From positions 95,861,001-95,925,000 of the forward strand of contig NC_134142.1 of assembly GCF_033958435.1 (NCBI RefSeq): 64,000 nucleotides of DNA, read 5' to 3'. Positions 48,528 through 58,702 of the stretch are shown here, one piece after another. The first letter of the stretch is position 1. Every line of letters starts with the position of its first letter. The stretch is from Carettochelys insculpta. Its lineage: Eukaryota; Chordata; Testudines; Carettochelyidae. The notes beneath the pieces are model-generated. The model was not told the origin of the DNA. It saw nothing but the letters and a program-made list of their open reading frames with translations, and did no database searches. The translations under genes were made by a program, and so were the position numbers.

Positions 48528-49223
48528 CAGGGGTGGCCAACGTGGCCTGCAGACCAGAATCCAGCTCATGGACCTTTTCATCCAAACCATGCAGCCAGCA
48601 GTGGCACCATTTTGAAAGCTGACTGTGGGGTGAGTGGTCAGGAACCTGTGGGTCCTGAGCCACATGTGGCTCTTTATGATGCCATTTGTGGCTCTGGATG
48701 CTGCCACCAATGACTTCTCCTCTGGCTCCCTGTCCTGCTGTGCTGAAATAATGTAACTCAACTTAATTGGTTTAATGGCTGGGAGGGCAGCAGTAGGGAT
48801 CCAGCCATTAAACCAACTAAATTGAGTCCCATTATTTCAGCATGGCAGGGCAGGGAACCACTCATGCTGCAGGTGGGGGAAGGGAGTAGGACAGCTGGGG
48901 GGAGCCACATGGCTGTTCTGAGAAGAAGGCGGGGGTAGCCCAGCAAAGGAGCAATGCAGGGGGAGGGGCAGCAGTGGCAGCACACATTGCTCCTGACTAA
49001 AGTAGGTGGGTGGGTGGTTTGATGCTGAGAGGAGTTAAGCCTGAGGGTGGGGTGGGAGGTTTGGGGCTTGCTGGTGTTAAGCCTGGGGGTGGGAGGCAGT
49101 TTGGGGCTGAGAAGGGTTAAATCTGGGGTTGGGGGTGCAGTTTGGGGCTATATTGTTTTCAGCCCACAGAACATGTAAAAATTGCCACGGGGCCCTCTGA
49201 TGAAGAAAGGTTGCCCACATCTG
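48528..49223. mobile_element. 696-bp hAT-type non-autonomous element
   Basis: Left end CAGGGGTGGCCAAC and right end, reversed, CAGATGTGGGCAACC are the GTGGNCAAC type common in vertebrate hAT elements. The flanking 8-mers TGCTAGTC (48520-48527) and TTCTAATC (49224-49231) agree at 6 of 8 sites, a decayed target duplication. The interior is GC-rich and repetitive, with TTTGGGGCT-type phrases near 49060, 49101 and 49141. No transposase frame. Confidence 0.75.
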
Positions 49224-49231
49224 TTCTAATC

Positions 49232-50029
49232 CAATGTAGTACAACTTTAATTTCTGAGAGGCGTGCTGAACTGTAGCAAATTCCACAGAAGCTGAATGTG
49301 TCAATCAGCCTCCCCAGGAGCTATCCTTAGTTTATGTACCAGTGGCCTATGAAGTCCAAATGTCCCACGTAGTTGAAAATATGTATTTAGAGCAATCTTC
49401 CTAGTAAGTCTAAGGTGATTTTTCTCATTTATTTTGCTAGTTTAAAGAGAACGTGTTTAAAATTTAACCTTCCTTCATTAGCTGGAGCAAGTGATGTCAA
49501 ATAGTCCCTGTGCACGGTGCACTAAATAAAAGAAATATGCCACATTGGCAACCTGAAAGATTAATAAAGTAAAAACAAACTGAAAGCAATATGTAACAGC
49601 TCATTATGTTATTCATTACTAGAGTAAACCAAGTCAAGTCAGTTATCACTATGGAATGAAAATAGACCTCAGAGCAGTACAGAACTGACAAATAAGTAAC
49701 TGGGAGGCTGGATTGCTCAGGGACTGATAATAGGACTTTTGACAACTAGGATTGAAATCCTGCTCCCACTGAAGTGGTGAAAAATTTTCCATTGATTTCA
49801 GTAAAGTCAGCATTTCATCCTGGGGTTCATGAATCTATCCCACTTGGATCAAAGCTGCACATTTTATATTTGGATGTGCATATAGGAGATACTTGGGCTT
49901 GAGATTCTGACATAGCTGACCTCTAGCTAAATTGAGGATTTCATTCTCCAAATTATTACGTAGGTATTTCACCCAAGAAGGAAAGAATGGAGTCACCAAT
50001 GAAAATTATTTGAAAACCTCTGCTCTAAT
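49232..50029. other. Unassigned DNA
   Basis: No gene. A CCATTGATTTCAGTAAAGTC string near 49789 resembles the dispersed palindromic motif. Confidence 0.45.
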
Positions 50030-50560
50030 AGTATGTTAGGAACTGTTAGGAAAGGAATAGAAAATAAGAGAGATAATATCACAATGCCATTGTTTAAATC
50101 CATGCTGCGCTCACATCTTGAATACTGTGCAATTCCGGTTGCTCTAGCTCCAAAATGATATAGTGGAATTGGAAAAGTTCAGAGAACAGGATCAAAAATA
50201 ACAAGGGTACTACAGAATGACTCCTGTATCAGCAGACTAAAAAGACTGGAGCTGATAGAAGTTTTTAAAATTATGAATGGTGTAGAAAAATTGAATAGGG
50301 AAGTGTTTTTTATCTTTTCTCACAATATAAAAGTTAGTGGTCTTCTGATGAAGTATTAGATTTAATAAAAGCAAGAAGAAGTACTTTTCACACAATTCAA
50401 AATTAATGTGTGGAACACATTGCCTTGGGATCTTATGATGCCCCAAAATATAACCAGGTCCAAAAAAAAAGAAGTAGATAAGTTAATAGAGGGTAGGTTT
50501 GTCAATGACTGTTTGCCAAGATGGCCAGGATGTAACTCTGTTCTTGGGGCGACCTAACAC
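50030..50560 (+). mobile_element. CR1/L3-like LINE fragment
   Basis: GAACTGTTAGGAAAGGAATA, CATCTTGAATACTGTGCAAT, ATAGTGGAATTGGAAAAGTT and GTTTGTCAATGACTGTT follow the order of the 3' coding and UTR part of CR1/L3 LINEs. All frames are broken. Confidence 0.7.
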
Positions 50561-52759
50561 CTCTCCTTACCAAAAGCCAGGCACAGAAGACAAGTGCATA
50601 CTACTAAACAATTGCCCTGTTCTTTACACTCCCCTTGAAACTGTGTTATGAGTCACTTTTAAGGACAGGAGCATGTCCAAGTTCCAATGTTCTTAATCTA
50701 GAACTTCTTGCTCATACTGGAGACTTGGAGAGACTGCAAGCTGCTTGCCACAGGTCAACTCTTGGCTGCTACATGGAACTCCGTTAAGGAAAGTCAATGA
50801 AAAGGAAAAAAAGATGACAAGTGAGTAAGTATGATAAAAGGCATTCTGTGTCCCCAAGAACATCTTTCTGAAGATGTAAATTTTAAAAATGTAAGTAAAA
50901 GTCTATACAAATAAATGATTGGATCTTTGGTGGCGGGAGAACTGCACAACCTAGCTTTTATTCAGTTTGATTCCATGCACACTAAGGATTTCAACCCTTG
51001 TTTCACATGGATTTTGTGACCTTCACCTTCATGGAAAAAGTCTAATCTATTGAATAAGGCTTTATAGAAATTTAATATGGTTCTACAGCAGTTTCTCTTT
51101 TGAATATATAGAATTTAATACATAACAGTTTCCTTGTCTTAAAAATGACCACATAGTTAAATTCTATATTGGTGATATAGTTCTCTATTAAATTCTATAA
51201 GATGGTGTTATAAAAACCTATGAAAAGTTTACCATCCTCTGTTGTGGACTGTGGCATTAGTGGCAAATCCTACAGCAGTTTGGATTGAAGTGAGTGGTGT
51301 GTTTATGACAATTTTCTTGCAGAATGTGGAAAAACCTGATTTTCTCTGAACAGAGTAGTACAGTGCAGTAATGCAACATGACAGTCTCTTGTACAGATAT
51401 AGCCTAGATTTGTCATAACGTCCATTGTTTCTGCTCGGCACAGTGACATAGAGATTATTCCCTTTTGCCTATGGAAAGGGGAAAATCTAGAGCAAAGCTA
51501 AAAGGAGGTAACTGAAAAAAATGCCCCCTATTTCAAGAGCTATTTCCACATCCCAGGTATCATTTTAAATTGTATGCCAAAAACAGAAGAAAATGTATGA
51601 AGGAATTTGGTACATCCAGAGAGAAGTTGTGCAGACCTGATCTTTGAAGATTTTGATTTGGTCAGTTTTTACATGGGCCCATGACATGGGGAGATTAAGA
51701 AACTTCCCCATGTGCAGCCCCTTGCTAATAAAAATACTCCTTATTGCAGCAGTTGCATTTTGGAGAAGTGCAGCAGAAAAAAAAATTGGTCACAGACTAG
51801 ACAGAACCATAGCTCTTCCCCTTCTAAGCACTGATCAGTGGAGCAGACAGTCATGCAGGAAATATATACCATATCTTCTAAATTGATGTAGCAGTTTATG
51901 GGCTCTCACTCATATGAGGCTGCTCCAGAAGGCATTGTGGCTTCCTAATGCAAAATATCTCAAGTGCTCCTCCCAAGGCAATGCAGTTTCCCCCTACATC
52001 AACATAGATTGTGACTTAGAGGTCGAATATAGCCCTCGGTGATGTGAGTATTTATAAAGAGCTATGACATATGCTCTTTTCTATGCTCTGTTCTCTTCTG
52101 GAAAAACCTCTTTCGTTCCATGTGCGTCACGTTATTTCCTTATCATGTTCTGTACTGAGCTTCAGAAACCTCGAAATCTGGCTTCATGGGCTTTGTGTGA
52201 TTGAACTGCCTAGGACACCAGATTAATCAAATCTTTGCTCCTGTGTCACATCCACTTGAGACTTAAATATAGGTACCACCCACTGATTTATTTGTTGAGT
52301 CAGGTGAAGTGGTTTCTTGTTCAAGTAAAAATCCCAAAGGCCCATATTGTGCAATCAGTTTTTAAGCACAATGCCCCATTGACTTCAATAGTAGTACTAT
52401 AAAAATGTACTGGCACAATTTAGCTCCAAGTCAGCAGGACAGCTCTGTGTCACTACCATGTGTTATACTGTTTGTTTGCAGTTAGGAACAAACTAGACAC
52501 ACTCACTGCCTATCTTGCAGGTCAGGTGGTTGATATGTCTGGGTTCTGAGGGACACAGGAGAATAATAGAGGAGGAGAGTGGATACTGTGTGAGAGCCAA
52601 CTAATTTATGGGGCAGAATTTGGATTTATCTGTTGTAGGCTGCATATATATCTTCTTCCCAGGACAAAATAATACCACAGTTGTACACATGTAAACAATA
52701 ATAGTCCTTACTGTGCTTGAATGAAGCGTGTGTGGAGGTAGGTGGTTGGGATGGCAGGG
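50561..52759. other. Unassigned DNA
   Basis: No gene found. A CCCCATTGACTTCAATAGT string near 52373 belongs to the dispersed palindromic motif set. Confidence 0.45.
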
Positions 52760-52850
52760 GAGGCAAGTTTATTAGCCTCATTTTGCAGATGGGAAAACCA
52801 AAGCACTGAAAGATTAAGACTGACGCAGGCTGGCTCTATCTATGTGTTCC
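52760..52850 (-). mobile_element. MIR-like SINE fragment
   Basis: CCTCATTTTGCAGATGGGAA, AACCAAAGCACTGAAAGATT and AAGACTGACGCAGG read as the reverse of the central MIR region. Short and decayed. Confidence 0.55.
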
Positions 52851-53206
52851 ATAGTTACCACCTTCATTAAATTGGTAAAGCACACCGTTAAGGATCTGAG
52901 CCATAAAATTAAGTGTTAATGACATAAATACAAAATGCTATTAATTAAAATGGCTATGCAGTGGGGAAAAAAAGAGTACCATTAGGCAAACAAAATCAGC
53001 CAATCATTTCTGCCTTCATAAGAAATCTACACTATGTAAGGATAGAAGTGACCAGCATTGGTTTAATAACTTTCTGTCACTGACTGGATATGCTGTTGGA
53101 ACATGGTCTGCTCATGCATGATGACAACACATTCTGGTTATAGTGGGAATGTAGACATTTCAGAGAGGCAACTGGGACCAGCTGACGACCTGTCAAGTGG
53201 GTATTC

Positions 53207-53208
<2 letters not shown>

Positions 53209-53262
<54 letters not shown>
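53209..53262. repeat. (TA)27 microsatellite
   Basis: A pure 54-base TA run, self-complementary and able to extrude as a cruciform. Probably polymorphic. Confidence 0.97.
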
Positions 53263-53264
<2 letters not shown>

Positions 53265-54089
53265 GGTCCTGATTTAGCAAGTTATCTAAGCACCTGAAAG
53301 CTTTGAAGTTATTTACAATTGATAGTACTTTTCATTAGAATGTATCTCATTTCCCTTCTGCTCCATCTTTCATTTTCTCTGTATTTGGTTTCCCACTCTG
53401 TCCCATCAATTGAATGTTTCTCTATTTTTTCTTTGTCTGAAAACTTCTACTGGTTTTAAAATGTAAACCAAACTTTGTAGAGCTGAGGTGAGTCAAACAT
53501 TAAAGGGAGTCTGAAATTAGGCTAACAAAAATCTAATAGTAGTTATATCTCATTTTCCACAAGCTTATCCTTTGTTCCTTGAATCCTTGATTCATGTATT
53601 CAAATCTAATAGCTCTCTCCATTAACCCAGTTTTCCTGATTCCAAACATATGTTGAGCCTTTGACTTCATTTATCTCCAAAGAGTTTACCTCTTATCCAG
53701 TTACTTCTTCAAACCCTGAGGGCCTGATGCCCATGCAAATCACCCCAAAATACTCTCTTAGGTGGTGGCAGTAACACTTAGTGGCTCTCCATATGTTGTA
53801 CTCTCTCTCTGCTGAGCTGAGGTTGGGTGTTCTAGTCAAATCTCATATTCATTGGGATGTCTTTGCTGTGCCAAAAAATCATCCTGTCTGGATGTCCTAC
53901 ACAGAGTTTGAGACAGTGAGGCAACCAAGATGCCAAGCTGAATTTCTGCAAAGGTGGAGTGGAGCACAAGGGATCCTTAACTCAAGTTTATTTTGAGCTG
54001 GCAAAATATTTGAAATCACATTTGAGCTAGTTCTTGTTTCTTCAACTTATTTGTCCACCAGTACATGCAACTACTTTGAGTTTAGACTC
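53263..54089. other. Unassigned DNA
   Basis: No gene or clear repeat seen. Confidence 0.45.
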
Positions 54090-54172
54090 CAGATCCTCAG
54101 TTGATGTAAATCAGCCTGGCTTCTTCTATCTCAGTTGAGCTATAGTAAATATGTCAGCTGAAAATCAGGTCA
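54090..54172. repeat. Ancient palindromic interspersed repeat fragment
   Basis: CAGTTGATGTAAATCAGCCT, a central decayed part, then CAGTTGAGCTATAGTAAAT and CAGCTGAAAATCAGGTC form an imperfect inverted repeat. It has the same plan as 56258-56340. Confidence 0.5.
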
Positions 54173-54242
54173 TAATCTCTTAGGGCTTCTCTTCTACTGC
54201 ACTGCAGCAGTACAGCCACACCAATATATGTGCAACAATGTA

Positions 54243-55370
54243 TCATAGAAGCATAGAATTTTAGGGCTGGAAGGGACCTCAGGAGGTTGTCTAGTCCAGC
54301 CCCCTGCCTAAAGCAGGATCAACCCCAATTAAATCATCCCAGACATGACTATGTCAAGCCATGACTTAAAAACCTGTAGGAATGGAGATTCTACCACCTT
54401 TCTTGGTAACGCATACCAGTGCTTCACCACCCTCCTGGTGAAATAGTTTTTCCTAATATCCAACCTACACCTCTCCCTCTATAACTTCAGACCATTGCTT
54501 CTTGTTCTGCCATCCGTTACCACTGAGAACAGTGTCTCTCCATTCTCTTCAGAGCCCCCTTTCAGGAAGCTGAAGGCTGCTATCAAATCGCCCCTCAGTT
54601 TTCTCTTTCGGAAACTAAGTAAGTGCAGATCTCCCAGACTCTCCTCATAGGTCAAGTGCTCCAGCCCCCTAATCATTTTCATCGCCCTCTGCTGGACCCG
54701 CTCCAATGTGTCCACACTCTTTCTATACAGGGGGCCAAGAACTGGATGCAATACTCCAGATGTGGCCTCATCAGTGCCGAATAGAGGGGAATAATAACTT
54801 ATATAGAACTGCTGGAAATGCTTCTCCTAATGCACTCCAATATGCTGTTAGCCTTGTTGGCTACAAGGGCACACTGTTGACTCATATCCAGCCTCTCATC
54901 CACTGTAATCCCCATGTCATTTTCTGTTGCACTGCTACTTAGCCAGTTGGTCCCCAGCTTGTAACAGTGCTTGGGATTCTTCCATCACAAGTGGAGGACT
55001 CTGCACTTCTTCTTGTTGAACCTCATCAGTTTTTTTTAGCCCAATCCTCCAATTTGTCTAGGTCACTCTGGACCCTATCCCTACCCTCCAATGTATCTAC
55101 CTGACCCCCTAACTTAGTGTCATCTGCAAATTTGCTAAGGGTGCAATCCATCCCCTCATCCAGGTTATTAATAAAGATGTTGAACAGTACTGGCCCTAGA
55201 ATGGATCCTTGGGCCACTCCACTTGAAACCGACCACCAAACAGACACTGAACCATTGACCACTACCTGTTGGGTCCATCCACCGAGCCAGTTTTTTATCC
55301 ATCTGACAGTCCATGTATCCAATCCATATTTCCTTAATTTATGGGGAAGAATGTTGTGATAGACTGAAAT
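54243..55370 (-). mobile_element. CR1 LINE, 5'-truncated, minus strand
   Basis: The 3' terminus lies at 54243, reading ATTCTATGCTTCTATGA on the minus strand, the usual CR1 tail octamer repeat. Next come the CR1 3' UTR and the C-terminal and reverse transcriptase parts of ORF2. It is among the better preserved LINE copies in the window, though several frame breaks are present. The 5' edge near 55370 is approximate. Confidence 0.9.
55026..55322 (-). pseudogene. CR1 ORF2 reverse transcriptase remnant
   Basis: The 98-codon frame has [20 protein letters not shown] (RT motif region before the catalytic box) and [10 protein letters not shown], the catalytic x-A-D-D box. It ends after DWAKKN in a run of eight A/T bases where the normal frame is lost by slippage. 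The rest of ORF2 continues in another frame at 54479-54751, with [20 protein letters not shown]. Confidence 0.85.
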
Positions 55371-55462
55371 CTACCATCTCATGATTGCTGCAGCCCAGGT
55401 TACCACCCACTTCTATTTCTCCTACTATTTTTTCCCATTTGTGAGCAGCAGGTCAAGTAGTT
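55371..55462. other. Junction between CR1 and MITE
   Basis: GCAGCCCAGGTTACCACCCA and TTTGTGAGCAGCAGGTCAAG look repeat-derived but I cannot assign them. Confidence 0.35.
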
Positions 55463-55668
55463 CTTGTAGTGGTTAGTGAAGACACTGCTTATGCCAATGG
55501 GAGAACCTCTTCTTGGTGTAGGTAGTGTACCTCCCTGAGAGGTGGTAGCTATGTCTATGTTGGTACAGCACTGTCCATACCAGAAGAGTAGAACTGTGTT
55601 GTTCAGGGGTAAGAATTTTCCTCTCCCCTGAGCAGCATAGTTTTGCCAACACAAATGTAGTGTAGACC
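55463..55668. mobile_element. MITE remnant ending in GTGTAGACC
   Basis: ATGTCTATGTTGGTACAGCA, TGTTCAGGGGTAAGAATTTT and CTGAGCAGCATAGTTTTGCC, then ATGTAGTGTAGACC, follow a MITE wording I recall from turtles. The left end is diverged. Confidence 0.55.
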
Positions 55669-56257
55669 TTAATTAACACCTCTTTTTTCATGCTCAGTGT
55701 GTTTGATTCCCAGAGCTGGTATTCTAGTGAGATCTAACAGTACCCTGCTTTTTCCAATGTCGTGAATATCCAAGGCTCCATTCTAACCTAGATCTTAGCA
55801 GCTATAAATATCACATGTCACTGACCTGTTCTTTACAGTTGGGCTCCTTAGTAGTTTTTGCAATGAATTTCAAAACCAGGCTATGTATTTCTTATGGTGA
55901 AATATCCAGGCAGTGACCTACAGCAGCAAATGAACAAAAGGGCACATGCTGTTAAATAAAAGCTGTCAGCTACCCTTTCAGGCAGTGCTTACAAAAAGAA
56001 ATGGACAGAGAGCTGATCCAGAAATAAGCTTTCATTGGAAAGAGTGGTGAGTGGGAGAGGCTCTTAAACTTTCTTTTGACAAGGCATCTAAATATTTTAT
56101 TGTAAGTATTGTTTTTACAACAAAGATGACTTATGAGTTTTAAATTCCTGAGGTAGAATCATGACATGAGACTATCATTATCATCATCAGCCAAGATACA
56201 AGATTACTCCTATTGAAAACCATCACAAAATTTCCGTAAATGCAGAATCAGAAACTA
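55669..56257. other. Unassigned DNA
   Basis: No gene or clear repeat seen. Confidence 0.45.
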
Positions 56258-56340
56258 GGGCCAGATTTTCAGATGGTTTAGATTAACATAGCTTAATTGA
56301 CTTCAGTGGGATTATGTTAATTTACACCAATGATTTACCC
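56258..56340. repeat. Ancient palindromic interspersed repeat, better preserved copy
   Basis: GGGCCAGATTTTCAGATGG, TTAACATAGCTTAATTGACT, TCAGTGGGATTATGTTAATT and TACACCAATGATTTACCCC make an inverted repeat centred on the ATTGACTTCAGT core at 56297. Related strings recur across the window. Confidence 0.6.
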
Positions 56341-56599
56341 CTAGATCAGAAAGGATAACTTTTTATTGGAAAACATGTTAGCAAAGTCCATTCAGTGTAT
56401 CACTGAAATTAAAATCTCAGAAATCCAATGCTTTTCTCTACCTCACATTCCACAATAGAAAGAGGTTATATTGAAGCCATTGTAAAGATTCTTACTTACT
56501 TCAGTGAGCTTTGGATCAGACCCTTATTTTTATGTATCTGTATCAGCTCCCTCAGCAGTGTTAGATACACATAAATCCCTTGGTTCATATACTTTAAGG

Positions 56600-56790
56600 T
56601 CAGAAGGGACCATCATGACTATCTAGTCTGATCTCCTGCACATTAGAGACCACAGACCCTTACCTATTCACTCCTGTAATAGAGCTCTGACATCTGGCTG
56701 GATTACTGAAGTCCACAAATCATGGTATAAGAACCTCAAGTTACAGAGAACCCACCATCTATATGTGTTTAAACTTGCGAGTGATCCAGT
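56600..56790 (-). mobile_element. CR1-like LINE 3' fragment
   Basis: AAGGTCAGAAGGGACCATCA, ATCTAGTCTGATCTCCTGCA and CAGACCCTTACC are the reverse of the CR1-type 3' UTR. No coding sequence. Confidence 0.7.
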
Positions 56791-57212
56791 CTCCATGCTA
56801 CAGGGAAGGTGAAAATCTTGCAGGGGCTATGCCAGTTTGACCCAAAGCAAAAATTGTCCTGACCCCAAATGTGGTAATCATTTGGACCCTAAGCATGTGG
56901 GTCAGCTCTACCAAACAGACAGCTGGAAAAACATTCTCTGTGGTAACTGGAAGCCCTCACCATATAGTCTCTCATCACTAGGTGGTGGAGATATTTGCTG
57001 CTACTAGTTGCAAATTGTCTACATGCCATTGTAGGCAGTCTCATCATCCCATGCCTCCATAAATTTATCAAGCTCCATCGTGTTGACAGGTAGGTTCCCC
57101 ACCACCACCACACACACTGTTCCTCTTGGAAGGCTGTGACAGAACTTTACTTCTCTGACAGGGATCTTTGCCTATTTTCAAGCCTAAATTTGTTGATGGC
57201 TACTTTATATTA
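56791..57212. other. Unassigned DNA
   Basis: No gene or recognised repeat. Confidence 0.4.
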
Positions 57213-57702
57213 CAGGTTGCACCTCCAAAACCCAGCATTCCCTCCTCCAGCAACATCCCGGATGAGGGATATTCCTGAAGAGATGTTCCTGAACCAGAGA
57301 GCTGGGGCAGGAAGGCAACCAGCCAGCAGAAAGGTCTGGCTGGAGATGACATCTCCTGGCAGTGCCCCCTCCCATGGGGGTCAGAGCCTGAGCTCTGGTT
57401 TCTCCCAGCGGTGCTGTGGGAGGGGGTGCACTGAGGATGGAACACCAGCTTCCCCAGGCAGCCTGATGCAGGGCCATGGCTGGAAGCAGAGAGCTGGTGT
57501 CTCCTGGCAGCCCCAGGCAGGGCTGGAGTGCTGGGGCTGGGACCGGGGCTGAGGGTCTGGCTTCAGGGAGCAATGGCTGGCGGGCCAGTGGGTGTGGGGG
57601 CTGTGGCCATGTACAGAGTCATTAAACTACCCAGGTCTGGCAAAATCCCTCATTTGGGACCACTGAGGTTCTGAGGGTGCCGGACCAGGGAGGTACAATC
57701 TA
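57213..57702. mobile_element. hAT-type non-autonomous element, GC-rich interior
   Basis: Left end CAGGTTGCACCTCC and right end, reversed, AGATTGTACCTCCCTGGTCC form a terminal inverted repeat of the CAGGTTG(A/C)(A/G)CCTC type also seen at 39247. The GC-rich interior generates long but meaningless open frames (138 and 122 codons). Target duplication not found. Confidence 0.6.
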
Positions 57703-57759
57703 TAGTTCTTGTGTTCACACTGACACTGATGTAAGTCCTCACCCTTCCTTGTGTTTAGC

Positions 57760-58005
57760 ACTCTGTTGTACTTGTGCACAGCAATCACATCTCTCCCGCC
57801 CCCATCTCAGCCTTTTGCTTAGGCTAAAGAAGCCGAGCTCTCTGAGTCTTCTTTTTCAGGCAAACTCTCCATTTCTCAGATCGTCCTACCAGCTCTTCTC
57901 TGTACCTGTCACCATATGAATTAATCTTTCTTGAACATGGAAGACCAGAATTCGAGCTTAGGTCTCAATAGTGCCTTATGCAATGGAAATAATACTTCCC
58001 TATCT
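57760..58005 (-). mobile_element. CR1/L3-like LINE fragment
   Basis: AAGAAGCCGAGCTCTCTGAG, TCTCCATTTCTCAGATCGTC, CTCTTCTCTGTACCTGTCAC and TTCTTGAACATGGAAGACCA are the reverse of an L3/CR1 3' coding region. Broken in all frames. Confidence 0.65.
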
Positions 58006-58702
58006 CCACAGGTGGCTCTGGGTTGGATCTGGCCCAGCCAATTAATATACTGGCCCAGCTCCCCAGGCCTGGTGCTTGTCCCACATTGCCTGCTCCAGCC
58101 CTCCTGCACAGGGGCTTTCAAGCTGCTGACTCCTGCTCCCTGCAGGAGTGAGGATCAGACAAAGCAGGGCAGGCTCCCTAGGTCCCAGTCCCCAGCTGGC
58201 ATTCTGGCTTGTGCAATGAGTTTTGTGCTCTGATCCTGCTCCCCTGCCAGGCAGAGCAGTGCAAGCCCCTGTGTCCTTCTCCCCCTCCCTAAGAGGGCAG
58301 AGTGGGCAAGCCCCTGTGCCCCAACACCTGGCTGGAGTGCTGGGTTGGGCAGGGGAAACCCACAGGCCCTACTTCCACTCCCCTGCAGGGTGGAGTGGGC
58401 CAAGCACCAGTCACAGGAGCTGGTATTGGGCGTGTGTGGAGCATGTGGGAGTTCCTGGACACATTTTGTATGGACCCCCATTTTTCTGGGAGCCCCTGGC
58501 CAGAGCATCTATTGACCCTCCCTCCACCAGGCTGGCTGGAGGAAGAGAGGCAGCCAATCGTTCTTCCATATCTGCCCCCCACATTGCCTGCCCACCTAAG
58601 GAATACCCATGTGTCCCCTCCTGCCTGCATCAGTGCTGTGCCATCAGGTCTCTGCTAAAGGAGATGGTGGAAGCCATCCTGCCTCCTGACATGGCATAAT
58701 CA
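58006..58702. repeat. GC-rich degenerate repeat block
   Basis: Phrases such as GCAAGCCCCTGTG (58262 and 58307) and TCCCCTGCAGGGTGGAGTGG recur irregularly. Open frames of 100-158 codons on both strands come from base composition and have no domains. It lies between two LINE fragments and is probably transposon-derived. Confidence 0.5.

Noticed and set aside
20155..53262. CRISPR-like or satellite array made of the simple repeats
   Set aside because: They are isolated mono-motif microsatellites with no spacer pattern, in a vertebrate genome.
57136..57573. Overlapping open frames of 138 and 122 codons
   Set aside because: They fall in a hAT-type element with GC-rich interior; no transposase motif is present.
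58223..58699. 158-codon plus-strand open frame and overlapping minus frames of 117 and 113 codons
   Set aside because: GC-rich degenerate repeat; several frames are open at once on both strands because stops are rare in such text.
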